A DNA stretch of 64,000 bases from Corallococcus sp. EGB (GCF_019968905.1 NZ_CP079946.1:4278001-4342000), one strand, 5' to 3'; positions 52,516 through 61,394 are shown, counted from the first letter of the stretch. Made by a program: numbers and translations. The notes: generated from the letters alone by a model not told the origin.

Positions 52516-54021
52516 GTGTCCGTCCGACTGTTCAGCGTCCTTCTCGTGGTGGCGCTCGCCCCGGTGGCGCAAGCCGCCGAGGATCCGCTCACGCCCTGGC
52601 TCCAGGCCCGCGTGCGCGAGCACCTGGCCTGGTTCGCCGCTCCTCCGCCCGCGGCGGTGGAGGCCCCGTCCGCCGCGGGCGCATCCTCGCTGTGGCGCGA
52701 GCGCCCCGCGGGCTACACGGGCCTGCCGAACTTCACGCCCCCCACGTCGCTTGCACCGCTGATCCGCGCGGTGGAGGCGAGCGTGGTGAACATCACCACG
52801 GTGGGGCCGGGCGCGGTGGCGGGCGCGGTGAAGCGCTCCACCGGCTCCGGGTTCGTGCTGACGCGGGACGGGCTGGTCGTCACCAACAACCACGTGGTGG
52901 CCAACGCGCAGGGCCTGGCGGAGAGCCCTGGCGGCTCGGGCGTCACGCCGGGCAAGGACGGCCCTCGCGCGGTGCCGGTGCAGCAGGTGTCCGTGCGGTT
53001 GGCGGACGGCCGCGAGTTCCCCGCGGAGGTGGTGGGCCGCGACGCGTCCACGGACGTGGCGCTCCTGCGGCTGAACGGCGCGGGGCTGGGGTCGCTGCCC
53101 GCGGTGTACCTGGGGGACTCGGACGCGCTGGAGGTGGGGGACTGGGTGGTGGCCATCGGCAACCCGTTCGGCCTGGACCACTCGGTGGCGCACGGGATGA
53201 TCTCCGCGAAGGAGCGCGTGCTGGGCGTGGGCCAGTTCGACGACTTCATCCAGACGGACGCGCTGATCAACCCCGGCAACTCCGGCGGCCCGCTCTTCAA
53301 CATGAAGGGCGAAGTCATTGGCGTGAACACCGCCATCATCAGCGAAGGGCAGGGCATCGGGTTCGCGGTGCCCATCAACCTGGTGAAGGACCTGCTGCCC
53401 AACCTGCGGGAGAACGGCAAGCTGGAGCGCGGCTGGCTGGGCGTCGTCATCAACGAGGACGGCGCGGACACCGCCACGGCGCCGGTGGTGAAGGACGTCT
53501 ACCGGGGCAGCCCCGCCGCCCAGGCGCACATCCGTCCCGGGGACCGGCTGGTGGCGGTGAACGGCCGGCCCATTGGCAGCTACCTCCAGCTGCTGCGCAA
53601 GGTGGCGCTGCTGGCCCCGGGCTCGGAGGCGAAGCTGACGCTGCTGCGCGACGGCGGCACCCAGGAGGTGGCCGTGCGGCTCGTGGCCCGGCCCGCGCAG
53701 GAGGCCACCGAGGGGCTCGCCAACCGCAGCGGCAGCAGCACGAGCGACCTGGGGCTGGTGCTGCGGGATTTGACGCCGGAGGTGGCCGCGCCCCTGGGCT
53801 ACGAGGCCTTCCTGGGCGCGCTCGTGTCCGGCGTGCTGCCGCGCAGCCCGGCGGAGCAGGCGGGACTGCGCGCGGGCGACGTCGTCACGGAGGTGAACCG
53901 CCGCCGGGTGAAGGACTCCGCCGCGGTGAAGGCCGCCCTGGAGCGGGGCAGCAGCGGAGCCAGCATCCTCCTGCGCGTCCAGCGGGGCGACGCGCTCCAG
54001 TACATCGCCATCGCCCGCTGA
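52516..54021 (+). CDS. Periplasmic serine protease, HtrA/DegP family, two PDZ domains
   Basis: A 501-residue protease/chaperone of the envelope. After the signal peptide (LFSVLLVVALAPVAQAA) and a Pro-rich spacer comes the trypsin-like domain: His in VVTNNHVV, Asp in DASTDVALLRL, Ser in NPGNSGGPLFN. Two PDZ domains follow (RGWLGVVINEDGA and a second from LGLVLRDLTPEVAAPLG). I prefer GTG 52516 because the codons before it look non-coding; ATG 52489 or 52471 would add a few residues. It is convergent with the next gene. Heat- or envelope-stress control is likely but no element is visible. Confidence 0.94.
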   Translation: MSVRLFSVLLVVALAPVAQAAEDPLTPWLQARVREHLAWFAAPPPAAVEAPSAAGASSLWRERPAGYTGLPNFTPPTSLAPLIRAVEASVVNITTVGPGAVAGAVKRSTGSGFVLTRDGLVVTNNHVVANAQGLAESPGGSGVTPGKDGPRAVPVQQVSVRLADGREFPAEVVGRDASTDVALLRLNGAGLGSLPAVYLGDSDALEVGDWVVAIGNPFGLDHSVAHGMISAKERVLGVGQFDDFIQTDALINPGNSGGPLFNMKGEVIGVNTAIISEGQGIGFAVPINLVKDLLPNLRENGKLERGWLGVVINEDGADTATAPVVKDVYRGSPAAQAHIRPGDRLVAVNGRPIGSYLQLLRKVALLAPGSEAKLTLLRDGGTQEVAVRLVARPAQEATEGLANRSGSSTSDLGLVLRDLTPEVAAPLGYEAFLGALVSGVLPRSPAEQAGLRAGDVVTEVNRRRVKDSAAVKAALERGSSGASILLRVQRGDALQYIAIAR

Positions 54022-54043
54022 CCCGGCCCCGGGGACGGGCGCG

Positions 54044-54679
54044 CTACTTCGCGCCCGCGTCCTTGCCGTTGAGCCACAGGCCCAGCTGGTTGCCGGTGCG
54101 TCCCTCGGTGACGAGGATGGCCTCGATGCGGGCGTTGACGCCGTAGTTCTTCCCACCGCCCTTCTTGGGCAGCGTCCACACCGACTGCGGCGTGAACACG
54201 ACCTGCGCGCGCACGCCCCGCGCGCGGAACATGCGGTCGAAGGTGCCGCCGTTCCACATGTCCGGCGCCGTGCCGCTCACCGTGAGGTAGTTCATCACCG
54301 GGTTGCCCTGCGCGTCCGTCTTCTTCGGAGCGCCGTGGCACAGTCCGTACTTCCCGCCCGCGAAGAAGGGCGTGATGTTGATGGTGTACTCGTTCGTGCC
54401 GGGGTTGAAGTCGCCGGGGGACAGCATGCCCGCGTCGTCCTCGGTGACGATCATGTACAGGCGCTTGCCCGTGTACTTCTTGCGGAAGGCCTCCGCCTGC
54501 TGCTTGCACTGCGGATCCACCAGCGCGCCCTCGCACTCGCCCACGTACTTCTCCAGGAAGGCCCCCAGCCCGCCCAGGGGCTCGGACTCGTCGCGCAGCT
54601 TCGCGAAGCGCGAGTCCACGTCGGCCAGGGCGAGCGTGGGCACAAGGAGGGCAAAGGCGGCGGCCAGGAAGCGATTCAC
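54044..54679 (-). CDS. Secreted protein of unknown function
   Basis: A 211-residue exported protein. The GTG at 54679 has a GGGAG site and gives a clean signal peptide (FLAAAFALLVPTLALA). The mature part contains a helical start and a mixed alpha-beta body (RLYMIVTEDDAGMLSPGDF, EYTINITPFFAGGKYGLCHG, VQAQVVFTPQSVW-like strands) with three cysteines. I do not recognise the family. It is divergent from the PilZ gene, with the palindrome at 54800 between them. Confidence 0.8.
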   Translation of the reverse strand: MNRFLAAAFALLVPTLALADVDSRFAKLRDESEPLGGLGAFLEKYVGECEGALVDPQCKQQAEAFRKKYTGKRLYMIVTEDDAGMLSPGDFNPGTNEYTINITPFFAGGKYGLCHGAPKKTDAQGNPVMNYLTVSGTAPDMWNGGTFDRMFRARGVRAQVVFTPQSVWTLPKKGGGKNYGVNARIEAILVTEGRTGNQLGLWLNGKDAGAK

Positions 54680-54799
54680 GGAGGGGAACTCCCGGAAAAA
54701 AGGGGGAAGGACAACGCGGCGATGGTGCCACTTCCGGCCGCGCCGGGGGCAGCGCTTTCCCACGGGCCGGAACATGGTGCGGCATGGTGCGTCAGGGTG

Positions 54800-54840
54800 G
54801 ATGTAGGTGATTATTTTGCCTACATCAGGCTACCGTGTAG
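54800..54840. promoter_or_regulatory. Palindromes in AT-rich promoter region upstream of PilZ gene
   Basis: A perfect eight-base inverted repeat GATGTAGG (54800-54807) and CCTACATC (54819-54826) flanks an AT-rich spacer, TGATTATTTTG. A second, smaller one, CTAC-CGT-GTAG, follows at 54830-54840. Both lie 40-80 bases before the PilZ start and in the gap shared with the divergent secreted-protein gene, so an operator is likely. Confidence 0.5.
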
Positions 54841-54878
54841 TTTGCCCCTGTCCCCACCTGTTTCGGAGCCCTCCCCGA

Positions 54879-55238
54879 ATGAACACGCAGCCCCAGGAAC
54901 GCCGCTCCCATCTGCGCTTCGACAAGATTTTTACCGTGTACCTGTCTACGCAGGACGGAATGATGCGGGGCATCGGCCGCAACATCAGCGCGCGGGGCAT
55001 GTTCATCGAGGTGCGCGACTCGCTGGGGTTGGGCGAGAAGCTGAAGGTGACGTTCGCGGGCGAGGACGGCACGGAGATGACGTGCCTGTGCGAGGTCCGC
55101 TACCAGGTGGCGTTGGCGTTTGGCCGCAAGGACGGGCGGCCCGGCAACAGCCGCGGCGTGGGGCTGCGCATCGTGGCGTACGAGACGATGGACGACGCGC
55201 CGCTGCTCCTGGTGGACCGCGAGCGGGTGATGCACTGA
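54879..55238 (+). CDS. PilZ domain protein (cyclic-di-GMP binding)
   Basis: A 119-residue single-domain PilZ protein. The RxxxR ligand motif is in ERRSHLRFDK (about residues 8-17) and the second motif NISARGMFIEV (D/NxSxxG) follows at about 36-46. Such proteins sense cyclic di-GMP and act on motility, exopolysaccharide or development. ATG 54879 has a GGAG ten bases upstream; an in-frame upstream stretch crosses the AT-rich promoter, so I reject a longer start. Confidence 0.93.
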   Translation: MNTQPQERRSHLRFDKIFTVYLSTQDGMMRGIGRNISARGMFIEVRDSLGLGEKLKVTFAGEDGTEMTCLCEVRYQVALAFGRKDGRPGNSRGVGLRIVAYETMDDAPLLLVDRERVMH

Positions 55239-55245
55239 GACACCA

Positions 55246-55291
55246 CGGGGCACGGCCCTTCCCCATTGAAGCGGGAAGACACCGTGCCCCG
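55246..55291. terminator. Long hairpin between convergent PilZ and dehydrogenase genes
   Basis: An outer ten-base stem CGGGGCACGG (55246-55255)/CCGTGCCCCG (55282-55291) and an inner CTTCCC/GGGAAG (55258-55263 with 55273-55278) form a long hairpin in the 84-base gap of the convergent pair. There is no T-run on either strand, so it is a weak or factor-dependent bidirectional terminator. Confidence 0.5.
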
Positions 55292-55322
55292 GGGGGCGAC
55301 GCGGGAATCGGCCTTCAGCCGG

Positions 55323-56873
55323 TTACTGCGAGAAGCCCTCGAGGAGGTAGTGGGCCTCGATGCGCTTGAGCGCGAGGATCATCGCGGCGCAGCGGCTGTC
55401 CACCGGCTTCCCGATGCAGTACGGGCGGCTGTCGTGCATCTCCGTCTTGCGCGGCTGGTTGCGAGAGATGTCCCGGATGATGCGGTAGTTGCGCTTCATG
55501 GCGCGCTCGAGGCGCTGATCGACCTCGGCCTCGCTCCAGCGCTCCATGCGCTTGTTCTGGATCCACTCGTAGTAGGACACCGTCACGCCGCCGGCGTTGG
55601 CGATGATGTCCGGGATGAGCTCGATGCCGCGCTTCTGCAGGACGCGGTCGGCCTCCGGGGTGGTGGGGCCGTTGGCGCCCTCGGCGATGAGCTTGACCTT
55701 GAGGCGCTCCGCGACGTCCGCGGTGATCTCGCCACCCAGGGCGGCGGGGACGAGGATGTCCGCCTGCACGTCCCAGAGGTCCTTCTTCTCGATGCGCTGG
55801 GCGCCCGGGAAGCCCACGACGGAGCGCTTGAGGTTCTTGGGGTCCGCCACGTAGGCGGCCAGCGCGTTCACGTCGATGCCGTCGCCGTTGAAGATGGAGC
55901 CGTCGGCGTCGTTCACGGCCAGCAGGCGCGCGCCCATGTTCGACAGGATGAGGGCGGCGTGGCTGCCCACGTTGCCGAAGCCCTGGAGGACGAAGGTCTT
56001 GCCCTTCACGCTCTCGCCGCGGTCGGCGAAGTAGTCCTCGATGCAGAACGCGACGCCCTGGCCGGTGGCCTTGCCGCGGCCTTCGGAACCGCCGATGCGC
56101 ACGTCCTTGCCGGTGACGATGCCGCGCAGGTTGTGGCGCTCGCGCTCACCGTCGGAGAACTGGCGGTACAAGAGCGCCATGATCTCCGGGTTGGTGCCCA
56201 CGTCCGGCGCCGGGATGTCGATGTTCGGCCCGATGAGGCTCTTGAGCCGGTACATGAAGCGCAGGGTGATGGCCTCGATCTCCTCGCGGCCGTACTCGCG
56301 CGGATCCAGCTGGATGCCGCCCTTGCCGCCGCCGAACGGGACCTCCGCGATGGCGGTCTTCCAGGTCATCTCCGCGGCCAGGGCCTTGAAGAGGTCCAGG
56401 GACACCTCGCGGTGGTAGCGCAGGCCGCCCTTGTAGGGGCCGCGGGCCTGGTTGTGCTGGACGCGGTAGGCCTTGAAGCGCTGCGACTCACCGGGGACCA
56501 GCTGGTACACGTGGCCGTCCGGCAGGCGCAGGTGGCCGTGGCGGATGGCGACGTCCGAGCCCAGGAGGGCGCGGCCGTTGAGGATGAGGTTGCCGTTGGC
56601 CAGGCGCTCCAGGCCCTCCGGGTTGCGCACCTGGGTGACGGACAGGTCCGAGAAGGCCTTCGCGGCCTCCGGCGCGAGCGGCACCAAGCGGTCCTTCAGC
56701 TTCGCCGTGACGTAGAAGATGTGCTCGTAGTCGGGCTCTTCGAGCTCCAGACGGACCCGCTTGTCCAGGCCGATGAGATCCGCCGCGAAGTGGAAGATCT
56801 CCATCGCCTCCGTATAGATGGTGCGCTTGGGCGTAGGGGCCGGGGCGCGCATGAAAGTCTCTTCGCTGGCCAT
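55323..56873 (-). CDS. Glu/Leu/Phe/Val dehydrogenase (glutamate dehydrogenase-like), longer than usual
   Basis: A 516-residue amino-acid dehydrogenase. The catalytic Lys region is ARGPYKGGLRYH, with WKTAIAEVPFGGGKGGI (second Lys) and ATGQGVAFC; the NAD(P) loop is VLQGFGNVGSHAA. NAD-type glutamate dehydrogenase is the likely activity, though leucine or phenylalanine use cannot be excluded. It is about 90 residues longer than standard GDH, with an N-terminal extension before ADLIGLDKRVRLE. ATG 56873 has AAGGAG 11 bases upstream; ATG 56900 is possible. Confidence 0.93.
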   Translation of the reverse strand: MASEETFMRAPAPTPKRTIYTEAMEIFHFAADLIGLDKRVRLELEEPDYEHIFYVTAKLKDRLVPLAPEAAKAFSDLSVTQVRNPEGLERLANGNLILNGRALLGSDVAIRHGHLRLPDGHVYQLVPGESQRFKAYRVQHNQARGPYKGGLRYHREVSLDLFKALAAEMTWKTAIAEVPFGGGKGGIQLDPREYGREEIEAITLRFMYRLKSLIGPNIDIPAPDVGTNPEIMALLYRQFSDGERERHNLRGIVTGKDVRIGGSEGRGKATGQGVAFCIEDYFADRGESVKGKTFVLQGFGNVGSHAALILSNMGARLLAVNDADGSIFNGDGIDVNALAAYVADPKNLKRSVVGFPGAQRIEKKDLWDVQADILVPAALGGEITADVAERLKVKLIAEGANGPTTPEADRVLQKRGIELIPDIIANAGGVTVSYYEWIQNKRMERWSEAEVDQRLERAMKRNYRIIRDISRNQPRKTEMHDSRPYCIGKPVDSRCAAMILALKRIEAHYLLEGFSQ

Positions 56874-57171
56874 GATGAAACTCGCTCCTTGAGGGCCCAC
56901 CCGGAATGGGGGCCACTGGGGAAAGCGGCGCCCTTATGTGCACAGGCGCCCCAGGGTTTCAACCAGTCTGGCGCCAGGCCATTTCTCCAATTTAGGGAGA
57001 AAAGTCGCGGGCTTAGCCAACGCGGTGTGTCACCTCAACAGATGCGCTGTGTCATGAATGTCATGGCTTCTGGGGCTTAGAAGCGGGCGTGGGGGCGGGG
57101 GCTTGAAAATCCCAGGAGAAACTCCTTGCCGGGTCCGGATGCGGGTGGTACTTACGCGCCACTTTCGGTGC

Positions 57172-57247
<76 letters not shown>

Positions 57248-57255
57248 AAGAAATC

Positions 57256-57295
57256 AAGGGCTTGGGTGACTTCGGTCACCCAGGCCCTTTTTCTT
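57256..57295 (+). terminator. Rho-independent terminator after tRNA-Thr
   Basis: A strong hairpin, GGGCTTGGGTGAC (57258-57270), a TTCG loop and GTCACCCAGGCCC (57275-57287), is followed by TTTTTC. It begins nine bases after the tRNA. Confidence 0.9.
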
Positions 57296-57381
57296 GTGTT
57301 GCCTCGGCGGTTCGGCGCGAAGGCGCCGCGGTCCATGCCCGGGCTGGCTGCGTGAAGGACGACTCGCGGGGCCGTGGGCCC

Positions 57382-57711
57382 TCAGATGATCCGAGGGCGG
57401 CCATCCCGCGTCTGGGCTCGGGGCATGTCCGGAGCTGATCGAGCCCCAGTCGAGCGACTGCGCAGATGGGCCTCTGCTCGGGTCCGTTCATCGGCTGAGC
57501 GGAGTAGTTCCGCACCCGATGCGAGCAGCGCCGCCAGGACATGTGGTCCTCCGGGGTTTCTTCCTTGCGGGTGCGGTCGTTCTCTTCCGTCAGGGCGTCG
57601 TTCTGCGCGAGCGCTTCAACCCGCGCTGCGTGCGCGGACGCAAAACCGTCCCGGTCCTCGACGACTCGGCGGAAGGTAGGTTCAGACAGACACCTGCGTG
57701 ACAGGCATCAA
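57382..57711 (-). pseudogene. Decayed coding remnant between tRNA-Thr and toxin gene
   Basis: On the minus strand one frame reads like protein near 57690-57560 (SEPTFRRVVEDRDGFASAH, then RVEALAQNDALTEENDRTRK), and a different frame continues from about 57550 to a TGA at 57384-57382 (VLAALLASGAELLRSADERT, then EAHLRSR). Together they look like one helical gene broken by a frameshift, with no start codon. I cannot name the family. The rest of the 579-base gap shows only the tRNA terminator. Confidence 0.4.
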
Positions 57712-57826
57712 GGATGTCTGGCTGGGTTCAGTGTGTCAGGAGTTCAGGAGCCCCGGTGAAGTTGTCAGACTCCAAAATCAGGATGTCGCACCCCCTGATT
57801 CCCAGGGGGCGACGTCGGGGGATCCC

Positions 57827-59119
57827 ATGAGACTGATTGCAGTGGCTTCTCTGCTCATGATTGCGTCGGGGTGTGCGACTGCTCGTGTTGTTCAAATCGA
57901 TACCGGGAATGGTCATCGAATCGTCCACAAGTCAATGGACGCTGACCCGGTCGAGGTGAACGAGGCGGAATTCAAGTCTGCCCTTACGCAGCTCATCCTC
58001 GACATGCGGATGGACTTTGCCTTTCGCGAGATGGATGCAGCCGATCAGCGAGGGTGGGTGAGGTCCCGGTCGTTGCTCGCATCCTCGAAGGGACTCGCGG
58101 ATTCGGGGGTGGGGGTGTCACCGGAGTCCCTGTATTCGCGCATCTGTCCGGACGGTGACGAGTGCTTGACCCTGGTGGGCGGCACGGGGCTGCTCTTCTC
58201 GCGCAAGGACCGAACGTTGATGGCCTTGTCGTTCGCGCTGGATACGGTCTGGGGGAGTGTCGAGGCTGAGATCGGCAAGATGCTGAACCCGGTGGTGCTC
58301 AAGGCCATGGTGACCTCTGCCGCGCTGACCGTGCTCCTCACGATGGCGCTGCCCGAGCCCGTCACGAAGGTCCTCGCCGTGGCGTTGACGGCGGCGATGG
58401 TGGCCTACCTGGGGGTGGTGCCTGTCTGGGAGATGGGACGGGGCTTCGTGCGACTGTGGGACGACGCGGAGAGAGCAACGAGCGTTATCGAGTTGCAGGA
58501 CATCGGCCATCGCTTCGGGAAGGTGCTCGGAACGAACGGCGCGCGTGTCCTGGTGCTGCTCGTCACCGCGGCCCTCGGCGGAAGGAGTGCGATGGCGGCC
58601 CAGGGGCCCAGGCTCCCCGGCTTCTCCCAAGCGGCACTTCGCGCGGAGGCCGAGGCGGGGTTCCAGCTCGGGGCGGCGATGAGCGGCGGGGTATCGGCCA
58701 TCGCGATGCCTGCGGCTGGAGTGCTGAACGTGGCGCTGGCTCCGGGGGCGGCTGCGGCCCTTGCGATGTACGGAGAGGGGCGGTATCCGGGTGATGTGGA
58801 AGGGCCGGTTCACCACATCTGCACGAACAAGAACCCGGTCTCGGCTGTATCAGGTGGTCCTTGGACGCCGAGGTGCGAGGAGGTTTTCAAGAAGGCCGGA
58901 ATGACGCTTGAAGACGTCGCAAACAAGGTGCGGCTCAAGGGGCACGAGGGTCCGCATCCTGAGCAGTACCACGCAGAGGTGCTTCAGCGGCTTAATCGTT
59001 CAGTTTCGCGTTGCCAAACGACAGAGACCTGCCGGGCCAGTTTGATCAAGGAGCTTGCGAAGATTGCCAACGAGCTTCTGACACCCGGATCCGAGCTGCG
59101 AAGCTTCATCGTGCAGTAG
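57827..59119 (+). CDS. Lipoprotein polymorphic toxin with C-terminal AHH nuclease domain (SitA-like)
   Basis: A 430-residue probable toxin. It starts with a lipoprotein signal (LLMIASGC, Cys16), then a variable N-terminal region, a hydrophobic membrane segment (about 143-190, AALTVLLTMALPEPV and VLAVALTAAMVAYLGVVPVW), and a C-terminal AHH-type nuclease: VHHICTNKN (His329-330), WTPRCEEVFKKAGM, then the KGHEGPHPEQYH block (371-382). The layout matches SitA toxins of Myxococcus, lipoproteins passed to neighbours by TraA/TraB outer-membrane exchange. A likely immunity gene follows ten bases later. Membership in SitA is inference; the nuclease and the signal are seen. Codon bias and GC are weaker than in the neighbours, suggesting transfer. 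Confidence 0.82.
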   Translation: MRLIAVASLLMIASGCATARVVQIDTGNGHRIVHKSMDADPVEVNEAEFKSALTQLILDMRMDFAFREMDAADQRGWVRSRSLLASSKGLADSGVGVSPESLYSRICPDGDECLTLVGGTGLLFSRKDRTLMALSFALDTVWGSVEAEIGKMLNPVVLKAMVTSAALTVLLTMALPEPVTKVLAVALTAAMVAYLGVVPVWEMGRGFVRLWDDAERATSVIELQDIGHRFGKVLGTNGARVLVLLVTAALGGRSAMAAQGPRLPGFSQAALRAEAEAGFQLGAAMSGGVSAIAMPAAGVLNVALAPGAAAALAMYGEGRYPGDVEGPVHHICTNKNPVSAVSGGPWTPRCEEVFKKAGMTLEDVANKVRLKGHEGPHPEQYHAEVLQRLNRSVSRCQTTETCRASLIKELAKIANELLTPGSELRSFIVQ

Positions 59120-59129
59120 GAGGAGCGAG

Positions 59130-59717
59130 GTGGAACGGTGTTTTTATTGGGTGAGACTTGGCGATGTGCCCCAGTGGCTTCTCGCGACGGCATTCCGGGA
59201 TTCAGGTGAGGCTTTTGACGAGCCTTGGATGTTCGTGGATGGTCGCGTCCTTCCAGATCCTGGGACTATCACGACCCGGATTTCACACCCTGGAGAGAAG
59301 CGCGCGTTCGTGTTCGCGGGGGTAGAGGAAACGCCCATCGTCAGTGAAGCCGTCGCGAACGTGTTCAGAGCGCTGGCTCCCGGTGATGTGCAGCTGTTCC
59401 CGGTGTCAATTGAGGGGGAGGGCCAACGGTTCTTCGTCGTCAATGCAATCAAGGTGGTTGATGCCATAGACGAGGCCGGATGCCGGGAGGTGCATCACTA
59501 TGACGAGGACGCCCCTGCCCCTGGATATGAAGGGGAGTACAACTGGATCTACGGGCTGCGAATCGACCCCTCGAAGACCGAGGGGGCGCACGTCTTCCGG
59601 CTGAAGAAGTTCAAGACGGCGTTCATTGTCTCGGAGGACATCAAGAACGCACTCGAAGCGGTCGGGAACCTCGGCGTTTCGTTCGAGCGCGTGACTGGAC
59701 CGCACGAACCTTCCTGA
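59130..59717 (+). CDS. Immunity protein, Imm11-like (DUF1629-type)
   Basis: A 195-residue cytosolic protein starting at GTG 59130 after a strong AGGAGGAG site that overlaps the toxin stop. It resembles the Imm11 family: short aromatic start (ERCFYWVRL), VFVDGRVLPDPG-like loop, LFPVSIEGEGQRFFVVNAIK and GAHVFRLKKFKTAFIVSEDIK near the end. Imm11 proteins are often partnered with AHH or related nucleases in myxobacteria and neutralise them inside the producer. Its bases are less GC-rich than the surroundings, like the toxin gene. Confidence 0.8.
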   Translation: MERCFYWVRLGDVPQWLLATAFRDSGEAFDEPWMFVDGRVLPDPGTITTRISHPGEKRAFVFAGVEETPIVSEAVANVFRALAPGDVQLFPVSIEGEGQRFFVVNAIKVVDAIDEAGCREVHHYDEDAPAPGYEGEYNWIYGLRIDPSKTEGAHVFRLKKFKTAFIVSEDIKNALEAVGNLGVSFERVTGPHEPS

Positions 59718-60002
59718 TGGTCGATGTGGGCGGAGGGCGCCTGAGGCGTGGACCCAGAGTCGCGGGACCGCGCCCACCCCCGGCGGCCTCGGGGCCCCCG
59801 AGGGAGCGGGAGAGGGGAGCCCCGTCCGGCGACGTACCCCCTGGACTCCTGAACCCGGCGATAAGCCCGGGACGGGCCGCCTGCCTGCTTTCCCTGGTGT
59901 CAACGGGGAATCTGTCGCAGAACGTCGCCCGTTAACCGGCACGTTCGGCCGTTCGCGCGAAGTGCGCAGGAACACCGCCGGCACTCTTCGGGAGCAACAA
60001 CC

Positions 60003-60776
60003 GTGAGCAGTCTCATGAAGGAGTCCGTGCTGCGCGTGCACCACTGGACCGACACCCTCTTCAGCTTCGTCACCACGCGTGACCCGGGTTTCCGCTTCGC
60101 CAGTGGCCAGTTCACGATGATTGGCCTGGAGGTCGAGGGCCGCCCGCTGCTGCGCGCCTACAGCATGGTCAGCGCGCACTATGACGACCACCTCGAGTTC
60201 CTCAGCATCAAGGTGCCCGGCGGGCCCCTGACCTCCCGGCTGCAGCACCTGAAGGAGGGCGACAACATCCTCGTCAGCAAGAAGGCGACCGGCACGCTCG
60301 TGCTCAAGCACCTGCTGCCCGGCCGGAACCTCTACATGCTGAGCACGGGGACGGGCCTGGCGCCCTTCCTGAGCCTCGTGAAGGACCCGGAGATGTACGA
60401 GCAGTTCGACCGCGTCATCCTCACGCACACCTGCCGCCGCGCCGAGGAGCTGGCCTACCACGACCTCTTCCTCCACGAGCTGCCCCACAACGAGTTCTTC
60501 GGGGAGCTGGTGAAGCAGAAGCTCACGTACTACCCGAGCGTCACGCGCGAGGACTTCCGCAACACCGGCCGCATCACGGACCTCATCCGCAGCGAGAAGC
60601 TGTTCAAGGACGTGGGCCTGCCGCCGCTGAACCCGGAGCACGACCGCGTGATGCTCTGTGGCAGCCCCGGCATGCTCGCGGACCTCACGGTCATGCTGGA
60701 GGAGCGCGGCTTCCGCGAGGGCACTCCCGGAGAAGCCGGCCACTACGTCACCGAGAAGGCCTTCGCGGAGCGCTGA
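60003..60776 (+). CDS. fpr: Ferredoxin-NADP+ reductase
   Basis: A 257-residue flavoprotein of the bacterial FNR type that moves electrons between NADPH and ferredoxin or flavodoxin. FAD binding is at RAYSMVSAHYDDHLEF (RxYS), and the NADP site is at LSTGTGLAPFLSL and LCGSPGMLADL. The C-terminus HYVTEKAFAER is the usual end. It starts at GTG 60003. It stands alone after the toxin island and marks the return to ordinary codon use. Confidence 0.94.
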   Translation: MSSLMKESVLRVHHWTDTLFSFVTTRDPGFRFASGQFTMIGLEVEGRPLLRAYSMVSAHYDDHLEFLSIKVPGGPLTSRLQHLKEGDNILVSKKATGTLVLKHLLPGRNLYMLSTGTGLAPFLSLVKDPEMYEQFDRVILTHTCRRAEELAYHDLFLHELPHNEFFGELVKQKLTYYPSVTREDFRNTGRITDLIRSEKLFKDVGLPPLNPEHDRVMLCGSPGMLADLTVMLEERGFREGTPGEAGHYVTEKAFAER

Positions 60777-60795
60777 GCGGCCTGCGACCCGCCAG

Positions 60796-61029
60796 CTACT
60801 TGAGCGGGTTGTAGCCGGGCTTCTTGTAGAGGCGGTCCCACTGGCTCGCGATCTCCGGCCGGTAGACTGCCTCCGGCCAGTCCGCCGGAGAGACCTCCTC
60901 GATGGCGACGGAGATGGAGCCCTCCGGGCTGCCGAGGGCCTCCATGACGTCCTTCACGATCCGCTCGGCGAGCTGGGTCTTCTGCTGCTCGGACTTGCCG
61001 GGGTAGAGCTTCACGCTGATGTGGGGCAT
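60796..61029 (-). CDS. 4-oxalocrotonate tautomerase family protein
   Basis: A 77-residue tautomerase. The catalytic proline is Pro2 of the precursor (MPHISVKLYPG), exposed after Met removal; KSEQQKTQLAERIVKDVMEAL is the usual helix. Such enzymes shift double bonds in ring-cleavage products, and others have side activities. It is 12 bases downstream of the CMD-family gene on the same strand, so the two are one operon. Confidence 0.92.
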   Translation of the reverse strand: MPHISVKLYPGKSEQQKTQLAERIVKDVMEALGSPEGSISVAIEEVSPADWPEAVYRPEIASQWDRLYKKPGYNPLK

Positions 61030-61040
61030 GGGCCGCTCCT

Positions 61041-61394
61041 CTACTTCTGGGACGGGTCCTTCGCGGGGAGCGGTGTCTTGAACGTCTCCTTGGCGACGTT
61101 CATCGCGGACAGGGCCTTGGGCCAGCCGCAGTAGAAGGCCAGGTGTGTGAGGGCCTCGACGATCTCCGACTCGGAGAGGCCATTCTCCCGGGCCCTGTTG
61201 AGGTGGAAGGGCAGCTGCTCCGTGTTGCCGCCCACGGTGAGCGCGGCAACGGTCACGAGGCTGCGGTCGCGAGGCGCGAGATCCTGGCGCGCCCAGACGT
61301 CGCCAAACAGCACGTCATCCGTGAGCTGCACCATCTTGGGCGCGAAGTCGCCCAGCTGCTTCTTCAGCGCGGAAGGTTCCTTCTTCATGTTCAT
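61041..61394 (-). CDS. Carboxymuconolactone decarboxylase (CMD) family protein
   Basis: A 117-residue CMD-domain protein: LTDDVLFGDVWARQDLAPRDRSLVTVAALT and LPFHLNRARENGLSESEIVEALTHLAFYCGWP are the family's two conserved blocks (quoted here in part). It could act on an aromatic-degradation intermediate or be a peroxidase-like AhpD relative; the second Cys of AhpD is missing. It is divergent from a LysR regulator, the common arrangement in which LysR controls the adjacent operon. Confidence 0.9.
   Translation of the reverse strand: MNMKKEPSALKKQLGDFAPKMVQLTDDVLFGDVWARQDLAPRDRSLVTVAALTVGGNTEQLPFHLNRARENGLSESEIVEALTHLAFYCGWPKALSAMNVAKETFKTPLPAKDPSQK

Noticed and set aside
59717..59935. Open frame after the immunity gene
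   Set aside because: Pro/Gly/Arg-rich, no ribosome site, no protein-like pattern; the 285-base gap holds no gene I can support.
57248..60000. Direct repeat of the tRNA-Thr 3' end as an attachment site
   Set aside because: I found no matching copy by eye downstream of the toxin pair.
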